Shown here: positions 8,473 to 17,854 of the stretch, in pieces | Layout of the letters: each line of letters begins with the position of its first letter | Numbering within the stretch: the stretch's first letter is position 1 | Source: Lentimicrobiaceae bacterium | Lineage (GTDB): Bacteria; Bacteroidota; Bacteroidia; Bacteroidales; Lentimicrobiaceae | Length of the DNA: 64,000 bases | Assembly (NCBI GenBank): GCA_020636745.1 | Contig: JACJXH010000001.1 | Span: 620,001 to 684,000, forward strand | Direction: 5' to 3' | Made by a program: the position numbers and the translations under genes | Notes under the pieces: model-generated | What the model was told of the DNA's origin: nothing | The model's database searches: none | What the model saw: only the letters and a program-made list of their open reading frames with translations

Positions 8473-9191
8473 TATTCAGGACGTGTGGTGAACTTTCTGA
8501 TATGTCCCAGGACGTAATTTCCTGAATCATCGCGGGCAGCTATCTGCCAGTAATAGTCGCGGTTGAGCGCAAAATAATCGGTAAGTGTGGTTTCGTATTG
8601 AACTTCGCCGTCTAAAAGGTTAAAGGTTGTAATGTTGGAACGCACAACGTGCATTGAACCAATATCAGTGCCAATGAGAATGTCAAAGTGAAGAGCATCT
8701 TCTTCGGGATCCGCACATGTCCATTTAAATATTATGGTCGGTTCCATCCAAATCTGATAATCAGGTGGGGTGAGATACGATAAATTATAAGGAGGCAGAT
8801 TTAAGGTGTCACTAACAACTACAACCAGCTTTTTCAAAGTATCTGTCATCCCTTTGGTGTCGCGTACTTCAAGTTTGGGAAAATATACGCCTTTTGAAGC
8901 GTATTGGTGGGTTATTGTTTTCGTAGTGGAGAACTCAGTGTCAAAAATCAGATCATTGTCAAAATCCCATCTGACTTCAAGCTGATTGTAAGGGTCTTCA
9001 AAATCAGATACACTGTCTGCATCAAAATAAACGGTAGTGTTAGGCTCAACTCTTACTGGAGTGACCGTAAATTTTGCCTTTGGTAGCCGGTTTTCAGTAT
9101 TATCGCCTCCTTTTTGACAACCGGTGAACAGCAGGATGCCTGGTAGTAAAATGATGAAGAATATGGCCGGATATTGTCGTTGAAATCTCAT
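8472..9191 (-). CDS. PKD-domain lipoprotein
   Basis: A 239-residue predicted lipoprotein: the signal peptide ends in the lipobox LFTGC with C25 as the lipidation site. Residues 38-125 form a PKD-type beta-sandwich (TTVYFDADSVSDFED, VRWDFDNDLIFD, GVYFPKLEVRD). The C-terminal half looks like a fibronectin-III or similar module (IIFKWTCADPEEDALHFDIL, DYYWQIAARDDSGN). Such proteins usually sit on the cell surface or the outer-membrane inner leaflet and bind other proteins or polysaccharide. It is the first gene of a two-gene operon with the thioredoxin-like protein. A TATTTTTG box lies about 53 bp upstream of the start. Confidence 0.75.
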   Translation of the reverse strand: MRFQRQYPAIFFIILLPGILLFTGCQKGGDNTENRLPKAKFTVTPVRVEPNTTVYFDADSVSDFEDPYNQLEVRWDFDNDLIFDTEFSTTKTITHQYASKGVYFPKLEVRDTKGMTDTLKKLVVVVSDTLNLPPYNLSYLTPPDYQIWMEPTIIFKWTCADPEEDALHFDILIGTDIGSMHVVRSNITTFNLLDGEVQYETTLTDYFALNRDYYWQIAARDDSGNYVLGHIRKFTTRPE

Positions 9192-9243
9192 GTTTGAGTC
9201 TCTGATATAAGATGTTGTATTTTGTATTGTCGTTTGTACTGTG

Positions 9244-9251
9244 CAAAAATA
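9244..9251 (-). promoter_or_regulatory. Candidate -7 box (TATTTTTG) of the PKD-lipoprotein operon
   Basis: Exact TAnnTTTG match on the minus strand. A TTTTG lies upstream at 9268-9272, but the spacing is only 16 bp, shorter than the usual 19-21, so the -33 element is doubtful. Confidence 0.35.
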
Positions 9252-9818
9252 ACGAATATTTGACCACCAAAATTGCCCAGGTAGCCGCTTGTTTGCAAGA
9301 TCAGTATAAATTTTATCTTCCGGCGTCTTTTTTAAAAAGTCAGTTTACGAAAAAAGGTGTATTATTGCAGGCATTTTGCATAGTTATGAAAAGTGCCGGT
9401 ATGTTTAATTTCTGAGCTATTTTTCTGATTATTGCTTTTTGTTTTGATTACCTGAGCTGTATGGTATAACTTTCGTTTTTTACGGTAATAGCATACAGTT
9501 GTTGCATTTTTTTTCTGTCAATGGTTCGGGGTTCTTTAATTTTTTGTTTTTCTTTTATCCCGCAATTCAAAGCGGTTTTGCCTGTTGGGCGACTTCTTCT
9601 GAATAGGGGATAAGTATAATTTGAAAGCCGGAATATAGATTGACTAATTTTTAAATTTTAAAAAGTATTTTTCAGTACAAAACTCATTTACTCTCTCTGC
9701 TGCCTTTTTTGTTTGCTAACTTGAACTGAATTTATTTAAGAATAAGAACAGGGTTTAACATTCAACTTGTCACTGAGTAACAGTGGCCTTATTATTTATT
9801 TATCCAGGGAGGATATTT
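9252..9818. other. Long AT-rich intergenic region upstream of the T9SS gene cluster
   Basis: Between the divergent lipoprotein and T9SS genes there is no convincing gene. It contains T-rich tracts and a promoter-like pair on the plus strand (TTTTG at 9442-9446, then TAACTTTC at 9467-9474 with a 20-bp spacer, one mismatch in the -7 box). A small hairpin (CACTG-AGTAA-CAGTG, 9771-9785) lies just ahead of the ribosome-binding site. A long 5' leader of about 340 nt for the T9SS gene is possible. Confidence 0.35.
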
Positions 9819-12800
9819 ATGACTTTCAGATTTAGAGAATTGCTGGCACTTTGTTTGCTTGTGGCACTTGCTTCAACTTTAAAAGCTCAGATATATGCCG
9901 GCGAAGATGTAACGATGTGTCAAAGCAGTACTGCAACATTAAATGCCAGTGCCACTGGTGGTTATGGTACAGACAGTTATTCGTTTGAAGTGTACCCTTA
10001 TCAGCCCGAGTCCTACACTGGCGGAACTCCGGTAACTTTTGCAGGAAATCAGGATGATCAGATTGCCGGTCCTTTTTCAATCGGATTTCAGTTTTGTTTT
10101 TTCAATACCTATTACGATCAGTTTTATATTGGAAGCAATGGTTGGGTAGGATTTTCGACAAACACTTCCTGGACAACCTATACCAGTCAGGCAATTCCAA
10201 GCACAGCATCAAATGTACCTAAAAACTGCATCATGGCTCCCTGGCAGGATTGGCACCCCGGGTCAACGTCAGCTAACGGACCTCCATACGTTTTTTATAA
10301 AACAACAGGTACTGCGCCTAACCGAAAGCTGGTTGTTTACTGGTACCAATGCCCTATGTTCAGTTGTACCAGTAGTTATGGTACTTTTCAAATTGTGTTG
10401 AATGAACAAAGCAGTGTTATTGAGAACCATCTGACCCAAAAGCCGAACTGCCCGAACTGGGGTGGGGGTACTGCTACACAAGGTGTTCATAATAACGATG
10501 GAACTGTAGCATTTACAGCTACGGGACGTAACTCAACCGCATGGACTGTCAGTAACGAAAGTACGCGGTTTGTGCCCAGTGGTATCAAATGGTATTCAGG
10601 TGGATATCCGGGTGGTACTATTGTGGGTTATGGTCCTGAACTGGTTGTTAGCCCTGCTGTTACCACTGTTTATACAGCCGTTGTTAACCTTTGTGGCGGG
10701 CAGGTATTTACCGATGATGTGACGGTGAATGTTATCCCTATGGATGACGCATCATTTTCTTATAGTTCGTCTACATTATGTCAAAGTGGATTTTCAGGAG
10801 TTCCCAATGCTCCTTTCCCGGGAGGAACATATACAGCCACACCTGCCGGATTGGATATTAATGCAACTGATGGCAATATCAATCTGACCACCAGTGTAGC
10901 CGGAACCTATACCATTACACATCTTACCAATGGTCCTTGTCCTGATACTGAATCAATTACTTTAACAGTAGTGTTATCGCCATCGGCCTCGTTCAGTTAT
11001 CCGGCTAACTCATTTTGTACTACAGCATCCAACCCTTTGCCTGTATTTCCTGTGGGATCTTCTGCTGGTACTTTTTCAGCAACACCTGCCGGTTTGGTTT
11101 TCGTCAGCACTTTTACCGGTGAAATTAATCTTCAGGCAACAACGCCGGGTGTTTATAGTGTTACCAACACCATAGCAGCTTCGGCTGATTGTCCGGGTTC
11201 AAACTATACAGCTACAGTTGAAGTGCTTGCTCTTCCTGCTGCAGCCAGTGTGCCGCAGGGCGAAACCAATTTGTGTGAAAATCCATCAGATGTACAATAT
11301 ACTACCACGGCGCAACCCAATGCAGTATCTTATACGTGGAGTTTATTGCCTGCCAGCGCAGGTGTTATTTCAGGTACAGGTTTAACTGCGACAGTTAACT
11401 GGAACAATCAATATATAGGTGAAGCGGGCATTCAGGTTTCAGCAACCAATCCTTGCGGCGATGGATTGGTATCTCCAACGCTCACTGTAAGAATTAACCC
11501 ATTGCCCAAAGAAACATCCCGGCCTGGCGGAGCCGAACTGGCTTGTCAGGGCTCTGTAGGTAATGATTATGAAACATCAGGATCTGCCTATGCTACCTCT
11601 TACGAGTGGGTTCTTACACCTGCAAATTCAGGTACAATTGTAGGGAGTGGACAACGGATTATAATTAATTGGTCTGCTACATATTTAGGGCCGGCCGAGC
11701 TTAAAGTGCGGGGGGTAAATGATTGTGGAACTTCTGCCTGGTCTCCGGTTTTAAATATTCAGATTGTCCCGATGCCGGGGATTGCTACACAGCCTTCAGG
11801 ACCTTCCAGTAGTTGTTCTGGAGGAGCTGCTGTAACTTATTCCACAAACCCTGTGGCCAATGCAGTTTCTTATGAGTGGAATCTCGCACCTGCCAATGCA
11901 GGAATTATTACAGGAAACTCCACCTCGGTTCAGATAGCCTGGAGTCCTGTATTTTCAGGGACTGCAGCTTTAAAAGTCAGGGCTGTGAGCGATTGTGGCC
12001 CTTCTGGTTGGTCGCCGGCACTTCAGATTGATATACTACCCATTCCATTACCTCCGGGAATGCCGTTGGGACCTGCTGTTTACTGCTCAGGTGGGGGTAG
12101 TACTTCTTATCATATCCCTCCATTGGCCAATGCCAATACTTATGAATGGATACTTACACCTGCCAATGCAGGAACAATAAACGGAAATGCAAATAATATT
12201 CAAATTGCCTGGAGTCCTGCTTTTACAGGAATGGCTACGCTTAAAGTCAGAGGTGTAAACGATTGTGGTGCCTCGGCCTGGTCTCCCGTGCTTGAAATTC
12301 AGGTTTTGGTTATTCCTGTGCCAGCTTCTAAACCAGCCGGACAGGAAGTTTACTGTAATGCTGGCGGCACCGGAACCTATACTACCACACCTTTAGCCAA
12401 TGCAACCTCCTATGAATGGGTGTTGACACCTCCCAATGCAGGAAACCTTAATGTGAGTGCTAATTCAGTAAATATCAACTGGCAAGCAGCTTTCACGGGA
12501 GAGGCCCATCTGAAGGTGGCCGGAGTGAATGATTGCGGACAGGGCGTTTTCTCGCCGCCGCTTAATATTTTGATTTCCAATGCAGTATTGCCCAATGCCG
12601 GTAATGACACCGTTGTTTCAACAGAGGCTGTGATTACCCTTAAAGGGAGTGTTTCAGGTAGTTTACAGGATTTGCAGTTTCATTGGGAACCTGCTGCTTT
12701 GCTTAATAATCCTGATGTGCTCAGACCACTCACTGTTGCTTTGCAAAATACAACCAATTTTGTGCTCACAGTAACCAATGTGGCAACGGGTTGTCAGTCG

Positions 12801-14117
12801 ACTGATGAGGTACTGGTTGAGGTTTCGGGCTCTGCTCTTTTTGCTGTGATTTCAGCAACCCCATCGGCTATTTGTACTGGCCAGACCTCACAACTTCATG
12901 CCCAGGCTTATGGCGGATTAACCGGAAATTATCAATACACCTGGATGCTGAACGGGGTAGTATTCAGTAATCAGCAAAATCCGGTAGTGAACCCTCAGAT
13001 AACCACAACTTATCAATTGTCGGTTTTTGATGGAATCAGCAGCTTCAATTCAAGTATTACGATAGAGGTCTGGCCATTGCCTTTCGCAGATGCCGGAGAT
13101 GATATTTCGGTAAGTTTCAATTCTCAGGCGTTGTTGCATGGTGATGCTTCTCCCGCAGGGACTTATAGTTATCATTGGAGTCCCGATGAACTTCTTGAAA
13201 ATCCATTGATACAGAATCCAACTACGCTGCCACTGACGGAAAGTTCGTTGTTTATGCTCACTGTTACCGATCAGAATGGTTGTGTAAGTCAATCAGATAA
13301 TATGACAGTGCTGGTTGAAGGTGGCGAACTTACAGCTAACCCTGTAGCAACCCCTGATACAATTTGCTTTGGCGAAAGTGCAACTTTAAGTGCATTGCCT
13401 TCAGGTGGCATGGTGTCGGGCTATACTTTCGGATGGATTGAAGGGAGTAGTTTTATTTCAAATGAGCCTACACTTGTTGTATCGCCTTCAGAAACCACCA
13501 TTTATAAACTTCAGGTGAACGACGGGTTCTTTACGGTGAATAAGGAAATAAAAGTTACTGTAAATCCTTTGCCTGTAGTCACCTTAATTGGCGAGAACGT
13601 TCCTCATAACGGCAATACCATCCTGGCCTGCGTTTATGATACAGTTAGAATTATCCTTAACAATGCAAATTCAACCTTCCTGTGGTCAGATGGATCAACA
13701 GGTAAGACATTTGAAATATGGACCAGCGGGCTTAGTTTTGATATGCGGAATATCTGGGTTGAAGTTGCCGATAATACAACCGGATGTGTGACGAGAGCTG
13801 AAGCGGGCGTTTATTTCAATTTTGCCAACTGTTCTTATGGCATCAGTGAGAATAACCTGCTGAATAATGTGATTGCCTATCCGAATCCTGCCGGAAATAA
13901 AGTTCTTTTGAAACCAGTGCATCCCTTGAACGGAACTTATCGTTTAACTATGTTTGGTATACGGGGAGAATTGGTCATGGAAAATTCGGGTGTTTGGTCT
14001 GACGAAGGTATTGAGCTTGATCTGCATCATGTGAGTGAGGGAATGTATTTGCTCCGCTTGATTTCCAATGATGAGATATCTGTTGTTAAGCTGATGGTTT
14101 CAAAAGCTATAAATTAA
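9819..14117 (+). CDS. Very large T9SS-exported (type A sorting) repeat protein, probable surface adhesin
   Basis: A 1432-residue protein. The ATG at 9819 is preferred over an upstream GTG at 9783 because a strong Shine-Dalgarno sequence (AGGGAGGA, 9806-9813) precedes it and the signal peptide (MTFRFRELLALC..., ending LKAQ) starts there. An N-terminal beta-rich domain covers about residues 25-310. Two Ig-like modules with TYTATPAGLDI and TFSATPAGLVF follow, then five tandem 90-residue repeats (each with YEW-LTPANAG, INW/IAWSP and LKVRGVNDCG) at about 475-924. After these come further Ig/PKD-like modules shared with the next gene. The C-terminus (YPNPAGNKVLLKP to VVKLMVSKAIN) is a type A T9SS sorting domain. 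There is no catalytic motif, so a structural, adhesive or matrix role is inferred. Confidence 0.88.
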   Translation: MTFRFRELLALCLLVALASTLKAQIYAGEDVTMCQSSTATLNASATGGYGTDSYSFEVYPYQPESYTGGTPVTFAGNQDDQIAGPFSIGFQFCFFNTYYDQFYIGSNGWVGFSTNTSWTTYTSQAIPSTASNVPKNCIMAPWQDWHPGSTSANGPPYVFYKTTGTAPNRKLVVYWYQCPMFSCTSSYGTFQIVLNEQSSVIENHLTQKPNCPNWGGGTATQGVHNNDGTVAFTATGRNSTAWTVSNESTRFVPSGIKWYSGGYPGGTIVGYGPELVVSPAVTTVYTAVVNLCGGQVFTDDVTVNVIPMDDASFSYSSSTLCQSGFSGVPNAPFPGGTYTATPAGLDINATDGNINLTTSVAGTYTITHLTNGPCPDTESITLTVVLSPSASFSYPANSFCTTASNPLPVFPVGSSAGTFSATPAGLVFVSTFTGEINLQATTPGVYSVTNTIAASADCPGSNYTATVEVLALPAAASVPQGETNLCENPSDVQYTTTAQPNAVSYTWSLLPASAGVISGTGLTATVNWNNQYIGEAGIQVSATNPCGDGLVSPTLTVRINPLPKETSRPGGAELACQGSVGNDYETSGSAYATSYEWVLTPANSGTIVGSGQRIIINWSATYLGPAELKVRGVNDCGTSAWSPVLNIQIVPMPGIATQPSGPSSSCSGGAAVTYSTNPVANAVSYEWNLAPANAGIITGNSTSVQIAWSPVFSGTAALKVRAVSDCGPSGWSPALQIDILPIPLPPGMPLGPAVYCSGGGSTSYHIPPLANANTYEWILTPANAGTINGNANNIQIAWSPAFTGMATLKVRGVNDCGASAWSPVLEIQVLVIPVPASKPAGQEVYCNAGGTGTYTTTPLANATSYEWVLTPPNAGNLNVSANSVNINWQAAFTGEAHLKVAGVNDCGQGVFSPPLNILISNAVLPNAGNDTVVSTEAVITLKGSVSGSLQDLQFHWEPAALLNNPDVLRPLTVALQNTTNFVLTVTNVATGCQSTDEVLVEVSGSALFAVISATPSAICTGQTSQLHAQAYGGLTGNYQYTWMLNGVVFSNQQNPVVNPQITTTYQLSVFDGISSFNSSITIEVWPLPFADAGDDISVSFNSQALLHGDASPAGTYSYHWSPDELLENPLIQNPTTLPLTESSLFMLTVTDQNGCVSQSDNMTVLVEGGELTANPVATPDTICFGESATLSALPSGGMVSGYTFGWIEGSSFISNEPTLVVSPSETTIYKLQVNDGFFTVNKEIKVTVNPLPVVTLIGENVPHNGNTILACVYDTVRIILNNANSTFLWSDGSTGKTFEIWTSGLSFDMRNIWVEVADNTTGCVTRAEAGVYFNFANCSYGISENNLLNNVIAYPNPAGNKVLLKPVHPLNGTYRLTMFGIRGELVMENSGVWSDEGIELDLHHVSEGMYLLRLISNDEISVVKLMVSKAIN
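11241..12590 (+). repeat. Five tandem 270-bp coding repeats inside the T9SS adhesin gene
   Basis: Equivalent codons (TAT/TAC-x-x-TGG of the YTW/YEW motif) occur at 11331, 11601, 11871, 12141 and 12411, exactly 270 bp apart each time, so the five 90-residue copies contain no net insertion or deletion. Copies 3 and 4 share identical DNA runs such as the 17 bases at 11887-11903 and 12157-12173, pointing to recent duplication or gene conversion. Copy 1 is the most diverged. Confidence 0.85.
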
Positions 14118-14144
14118 TGTCAGAAGTTTAAAATATTTCATTTG

Positions 14145-14188
14145 AAATGTCCTGGCCTCTTTGAAATTTGACCAGGACATTTTTTTTT
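14145..14188 (+). terminator. Rho-independent terminator of the large T9SS gene
   Basis: AAATGTCCTGG (14145-14155) pairs with CCAGGACATTT (14172-14182) around a 16-nt loop and runs into eight T residues. It lies 28 bp after the stop codon. Confidence 0.8.
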
Positions 14189-14618
14189 GATTGAGCCTTC
14201 TTATAGGGCAAAGCGCCAGATGTTGCTTTTTGTTTGCATTTCAGGTGTTTATGGCAAAAAGCTTATTTCTTTAACGGCGTAAAAAGTTTCCCTGACATGT
14301 AATGCAGTTTTGGTGTTTGATGGTATTTGTTTGCATTGGGTTGCATGATTTTAATAAAATTCTTTAAGATCTTTCATTATTATTGTCGGGCTAATCAATT
14401 AGTTTTTAATTTTGGGAACTTAATCTTCAATTATCCGGGATTTTATTGCTTCCAACGGGAAATTGGCAGCATGTCAATTACATCTATTCTTGTAGTTTGT
14501 TTGAATCCATTGCGGGATTGTCTTTTGTTTTGTTTATGCTTTTGCTTTTTAAGAAAGCGGTTTTCAAAGGCCTGTGCCAGTAATAATCATTCCGGGTGAT
14601 TGTTAAAAAAGGAAAAAA
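14189..14618. other. Intergenic region between the two large T9SS genes
   Basis: About 430 bp of AT-rich sequence with no credible gene. A ribosome-binding site (AAAGGAAAAAA) immediately precedes the ATG at 14619. No exact TAnnTTTG promoter was found, so the promoter of the next gene is unassigned. Confidence 0.4.
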
Positions 14619-17600
14619 ATGCGCTCTTTAACTGTGAATGTAAGGCATTGGTCTGGAATTGCTTTTCTGCTCTTTTTCATGCTTTGCAATTTATTGTCTC
14701 TACAGGCTCAACAGGTTGTAAGTGAAAATGACGGAACAAAGTTTATCAGGCTTGATTTAGATGGGCACTCTTATTTCAGCCGGATGTTAATGGTAAATGA
14801 TTTTAAGAAATTAAGCGATACCAAGGTTGCATTGTCTGATGAAACCGGCATCATTTATTTTTATACAGACAAGGCTAACTTCGATAATTTATTACAAAAG
14901 GTAAATCTGATTGTAGCCTCGGCGGAAGCACTGGAGCAAAAGTACGATAAGCAACAGGAGACGGAGGTTATTCAGAATCTGGTTGCTGAAAACGGCAACT
15001 GGCTTGAATCCTATGCTCTGTCAGGGCAAAGAAGTACTCCTAATGATTCCTGTCATAAATCGCAACCTTTTTGTACCAATACGATTTATACATTTCCGGC
15101 GGGTACCAATACGACATCGCAGGAAGGGCCTGCTTATAACTGCCTGAGTACCCAACCCAATCCTGCATGGTATCATCTGAAAATACTGGATCCCGGGCCT
15201 ATCAGTATTTACATGTTCAGTACCCCGTCTGTGGATATTGATTATTGTCTGTGGGGGCCTTTTACCGATCCGTTGCTGCCATGCCCTATGTCAAATACGA
15301 ATGGAGGCCTCACAAACTCCAAAGTTGTTTCCTGCAGTTATTCTGGTAATCCGACTGAAACTGCACAGATATCAAGCGGACAAACGGGTCAGTATTATAT
15401 TCTGGTTATTACTAACTATTCTAACCAGCCCTGCAATATTACTTTTCAACGAAGTGGTGGTACTGGAACTACGGATTGTACCATTTTGCCGCCGCCAGCT
15501 TCAAGTAATTCGCCTGTTTGTGTAAACGGAACCATTCAGTTAACTGCTGCATCGGTTATCAATGCATCATACCAGTGGACAGGCCCTGCCGGTTTTACAA
15601 GTACTCTTCAAAACCCGCAGATCCCCAATGCACAATATGGTAATTCAGGGGAGTATTCCATGACTATAACTGTAGATGGTCAAACCAGTGCTCCAACAAC
15701 TACTCAGGTATCGGTAATTGATCCTCCTACAGCTTCTATCTCAGGAACCGCTTCAATTTGTGCCGGTGATTCAGCGCAAATAACCATCAATGCTACAGGA
15801 CCCGGGCCATTTCAGGCTGCTGTAAGTGCCGGTTCCGGCATTCCAATGGTTGTTCATTTCCCTCAAAGTCCTTATACCTTTTGGGTAAAACCAACAAATA
15901 CCACCACTTATACTCTTTCCAATATCAGCAATCCGGGTTGCTCCGGTCAAACAAGCGGAAGTGCCATGGTTACTGTGAGGCCTTCGCCTGTTGCGGCTTT
16001 TTCTGCAGCTAACCTTTGTACCCGGCTTCAAACACAGTTTGCCGATATGTCGGCTATCAACTCGGGAAGTATAACCTCCTGGGCCTGGAGCTTTGGCGAT
16101 GGTGGAACCTCCAACCTTCAGAACCCGCCGCACGTTTATACCAATGCTGGTACTTTTAATGTTGGTTTAACGGTTGTTTCAAATACCGGATGTCCGAAAT
16201 CAATTACACTTCCGGTAATTGTTAAACCTACTCCTGTGGTGAATGCTGGCCCTGATAAAACCATCCCTTACGGAACATACATCCAACTTGAAGGAAGTGC
16301 ATCGGGCGGTAGCGGAAATCATACTTACCAATGGACTCCTGCCGATTTGGTTGATAATCCGACCGTTGTTGATCCTACTACTGTGATTTTATCATCATCA
16401 ACTGATTTTACTTTAACGGCTACCGATAATGAGAATGGTTGTGAGACCAGTGACGGGATGAATGTAACCATAACCGGTGGTCCCCTTTCTGTGACTATTG
16501 TAGCTAATCCGGCTCAAATTTGTATTGGATCAAGCACCCAGCTGAATGCTTTGCCTTCAGGAGGATCTTCTGATTATACTTTTACCTGGACTTCTGAACC
16601 CGCCGGTTTTAATTCCAACCTTGAAGATGTTACGGTTAGTCCCCTGGTTACAACTACTTATAAGTTAACAGTTTTTGATGGTTTTACCATCACAGAAGCG
16701 CAGAAACAGGTGGTTGTTAATTATTTACCGGTTGTTGATTTGGGCGACGATTATGGTATCCCTCACGGAACCAGTACTCCAATCAATGCAACTGTCACTG
16801 GCGGTTCATCAGAATATCCAACCTATCACTGGACCCCTGAAGCCTTGTTTGTTGATCCGCATGCTGTTATTGGCCAAACCAATAATTTGTATCAATCTCA
16901 AAACTTCAGCCTTCAGGTTACCGACAGCAAAGGATGTGTTGATACAGACGAGATTACCATTACACTCGAAGGCGGCCCCCTGCAGGTAAATCCAATGGCT
17001 GAACAGTCTGTGATTTGTCTGAACGAAAGCACCACGCTAAGGGCCGTTCCGGGCGGAGGCTCAAATAATTATGTTTCATATACATGGACTTCTATTCCGG
17101 CCGGATTTACTTCAAATCAACCAGAACCAATGGTTAGCCCGGCAACAACAACACAATATAAAGTGGTTGTTAACGATGGATTTAATTCGGAAGAAGGTAC
17201 AGTCACCGTTTCTGTAAATCCTTTGCCACTGATTGATCTTATTCCTGTTGATCCGCGGGTGCAGTTGATTGACGAGCATACGATTGGTGTTTGCGTGTAT
17301 GATACAGTATTTCTTAATGCCGGGAATGAGGGTTTCGATTATCTATGGAGCAATGGAGCTGAATCTCAAATCATCCATATTGAAACTTCCGGCGTTAGTT
17401 TTGACCAACAGCAGTTTCAGGTGGTGGTTACCAATCCTGAAACCCAGTGCAGCAACAGTGCTGATATCACGGCTAATTTTACATTTGCCAACTGCAGCTA
17501 CGGGATTGAAGAAAACGGATCAGACAACCGTTTGAAAGTATACCCAAATCCTTCAGCTGATGGCGTTTTTAAAGTTGTGGCTGAAGGTTTAGACGGAGAA

Positions 17601-17789
17601 TTGCAGTTGGATATTTATTCTCCTTCAGGAATGAAACTGGCTTCTCAAACTATGCAAACAATGGGAAATCATCAGCGGGAAATCCAAATTGATTTAAGGC
17701 ATCTGAGTAATGGCGTTTATTTCCTGAGGCTCTCGGGAGAAAATACTGTGATTCTGAAACGGATGATAATTAGCAAACTTAATAACTAA
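14619..17789 (+). CDS. Large T9SS type A sorting-domain protein with PKD/Ig-like modules
   Basis: A 1056-residue secreted protein with a signal peptide (about residues 1-31, ending LQAQ). An N-terminal domain of about 130 residues is unfamiliar. Next is a Cys-containing beta-sandwich that resembles pre-peptidase or CUB-like domains (PAWYHLKILDPGPISIYMF). Ig-like modules and one clear PKD domain (WAWSFGDGGTSNLQNP, HVYTNAGTFNVGLTV) follow, then pairs of alternating modules with HxWTPEAL-like and SGGSSDYTFTW motifs. The last 80 residues (VYPNPSADGVFKV to LKRMIISKLNN) are a type A T9SS sorting domain. The C-terminal 400 residues are paralogous to the preceding gene; both contain FANCSYGI just before the sorting domain. 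A surface or biofilm matrix role is inferred. Confidence 0.87.
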   Translation: MRSLTVNVRHWSGIAFLLFFMLCNLLSLQAQQVVSENDGTKFIRLDLDGHSYFSRMLMVNDFKKLSDTKVALSDETGIIYFYTDKANFDNLLQKVNLIVASAEALEQKYDKQQETEVIQNLVAENGNWLESYALSGQRSTPNDSCHKSQPFCTNTIYTFPAGTNTTSQEGPAYNCLSTQPNPAWYHLKILDPGPISIYMFSTPSVDIDYCLWGPFTDPLLPCPMSNTNGGLTNSKVVSCSYSGNPTETAQISSGQTGQYYILVITNYSNQPCNITFQRSGGTGTTDCTILPPPASSNSPVCVNGTIQLTAASVINASYQWTGPAGFTSTLQNPQIPNAQYGNSGEYSMTITVDGQTSAPTTTQVSVIDPPTASISGTASICAGDSAQITINATGPGPFQAAVSAGSGIPMVVHFPQSPYTFWVKPTNTTTYTLSNISNPGCSGQTSGSAMVTVRPSPVAAFSAANLCTRLQTQFADMSAINSGSITSWAWSFGDGGTSNLQNPPHVYTNAGTFNVGLTVVSNTGCPKSITLPVIVKPTPVVNAGPDKTIPYGTYIQLEGSASGGSGNHTYQWTPADLVDNPTVVDPTTVILSSSTDFTLTATDNENGCETSDGMNVTITGGPLSVTIVANPAQICIGSSTQLNALPSGGSSDYTFTWTSEPAGFNSNLEDVTVSPLVTTTYKLTVFDGFTITEAQKQVVVNYLPVVDLGDDYGIPHGTSTPINATVTGGSSEYPTYHWTPEALFVDPHAVIGQTNNLYQSQNFSLQVTDSKGCVDTDEITITLEGGPLQVNPMAEQSVICLNESTTLRAVPGGGSNNYVSYTWTSIPAGFTSNQPEPMVSPATTTQYKVVVNDGFNSEEGTVTVSVNPLPLIDLIPVDPRVQLIDEHTIGVCVYDTVFLNAGNEGFDYLWSNGAESQIIHIETSGVSFDQQQFQVVVTNPETQCSNSADITANFTFANCSYGIEENGSDNRLKVYPNPSADGVFKVVAEGLDGELQLDIYSPSGMKLASQTMQTMGNHQREIQIDLRHLSNGVYFLRLSGENTVILKRMIISKLNN

Positions 17790-17854
17790 TCAGGATTAAA
17801 TAAGGGGCTTAACCAAAGCCATTGTTTAATTACGAACTAACATTTCAGTAATTG

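Noticed and set aside
9212..9415. 67-codon plus-strand frame upstream of the T9SS cluster
   Set aside because: Overlaps the likely minus-strand promoter of the PKD lipoprotein operon and looks like random translation.
9783..9818. Upstream GTG start for the 1432-residue T9SS protein
   Set aside because: It would cover the strong ribosome-binding site and put non-signal residues before the signal peptide starting at 9819.
14327..14599. 90-codon frame in the gap between the large T9SS genes
   Set aside because: Cys/Phe-rich translation of AT-rich DNA, no ribosome-binding site, no family resemblance.
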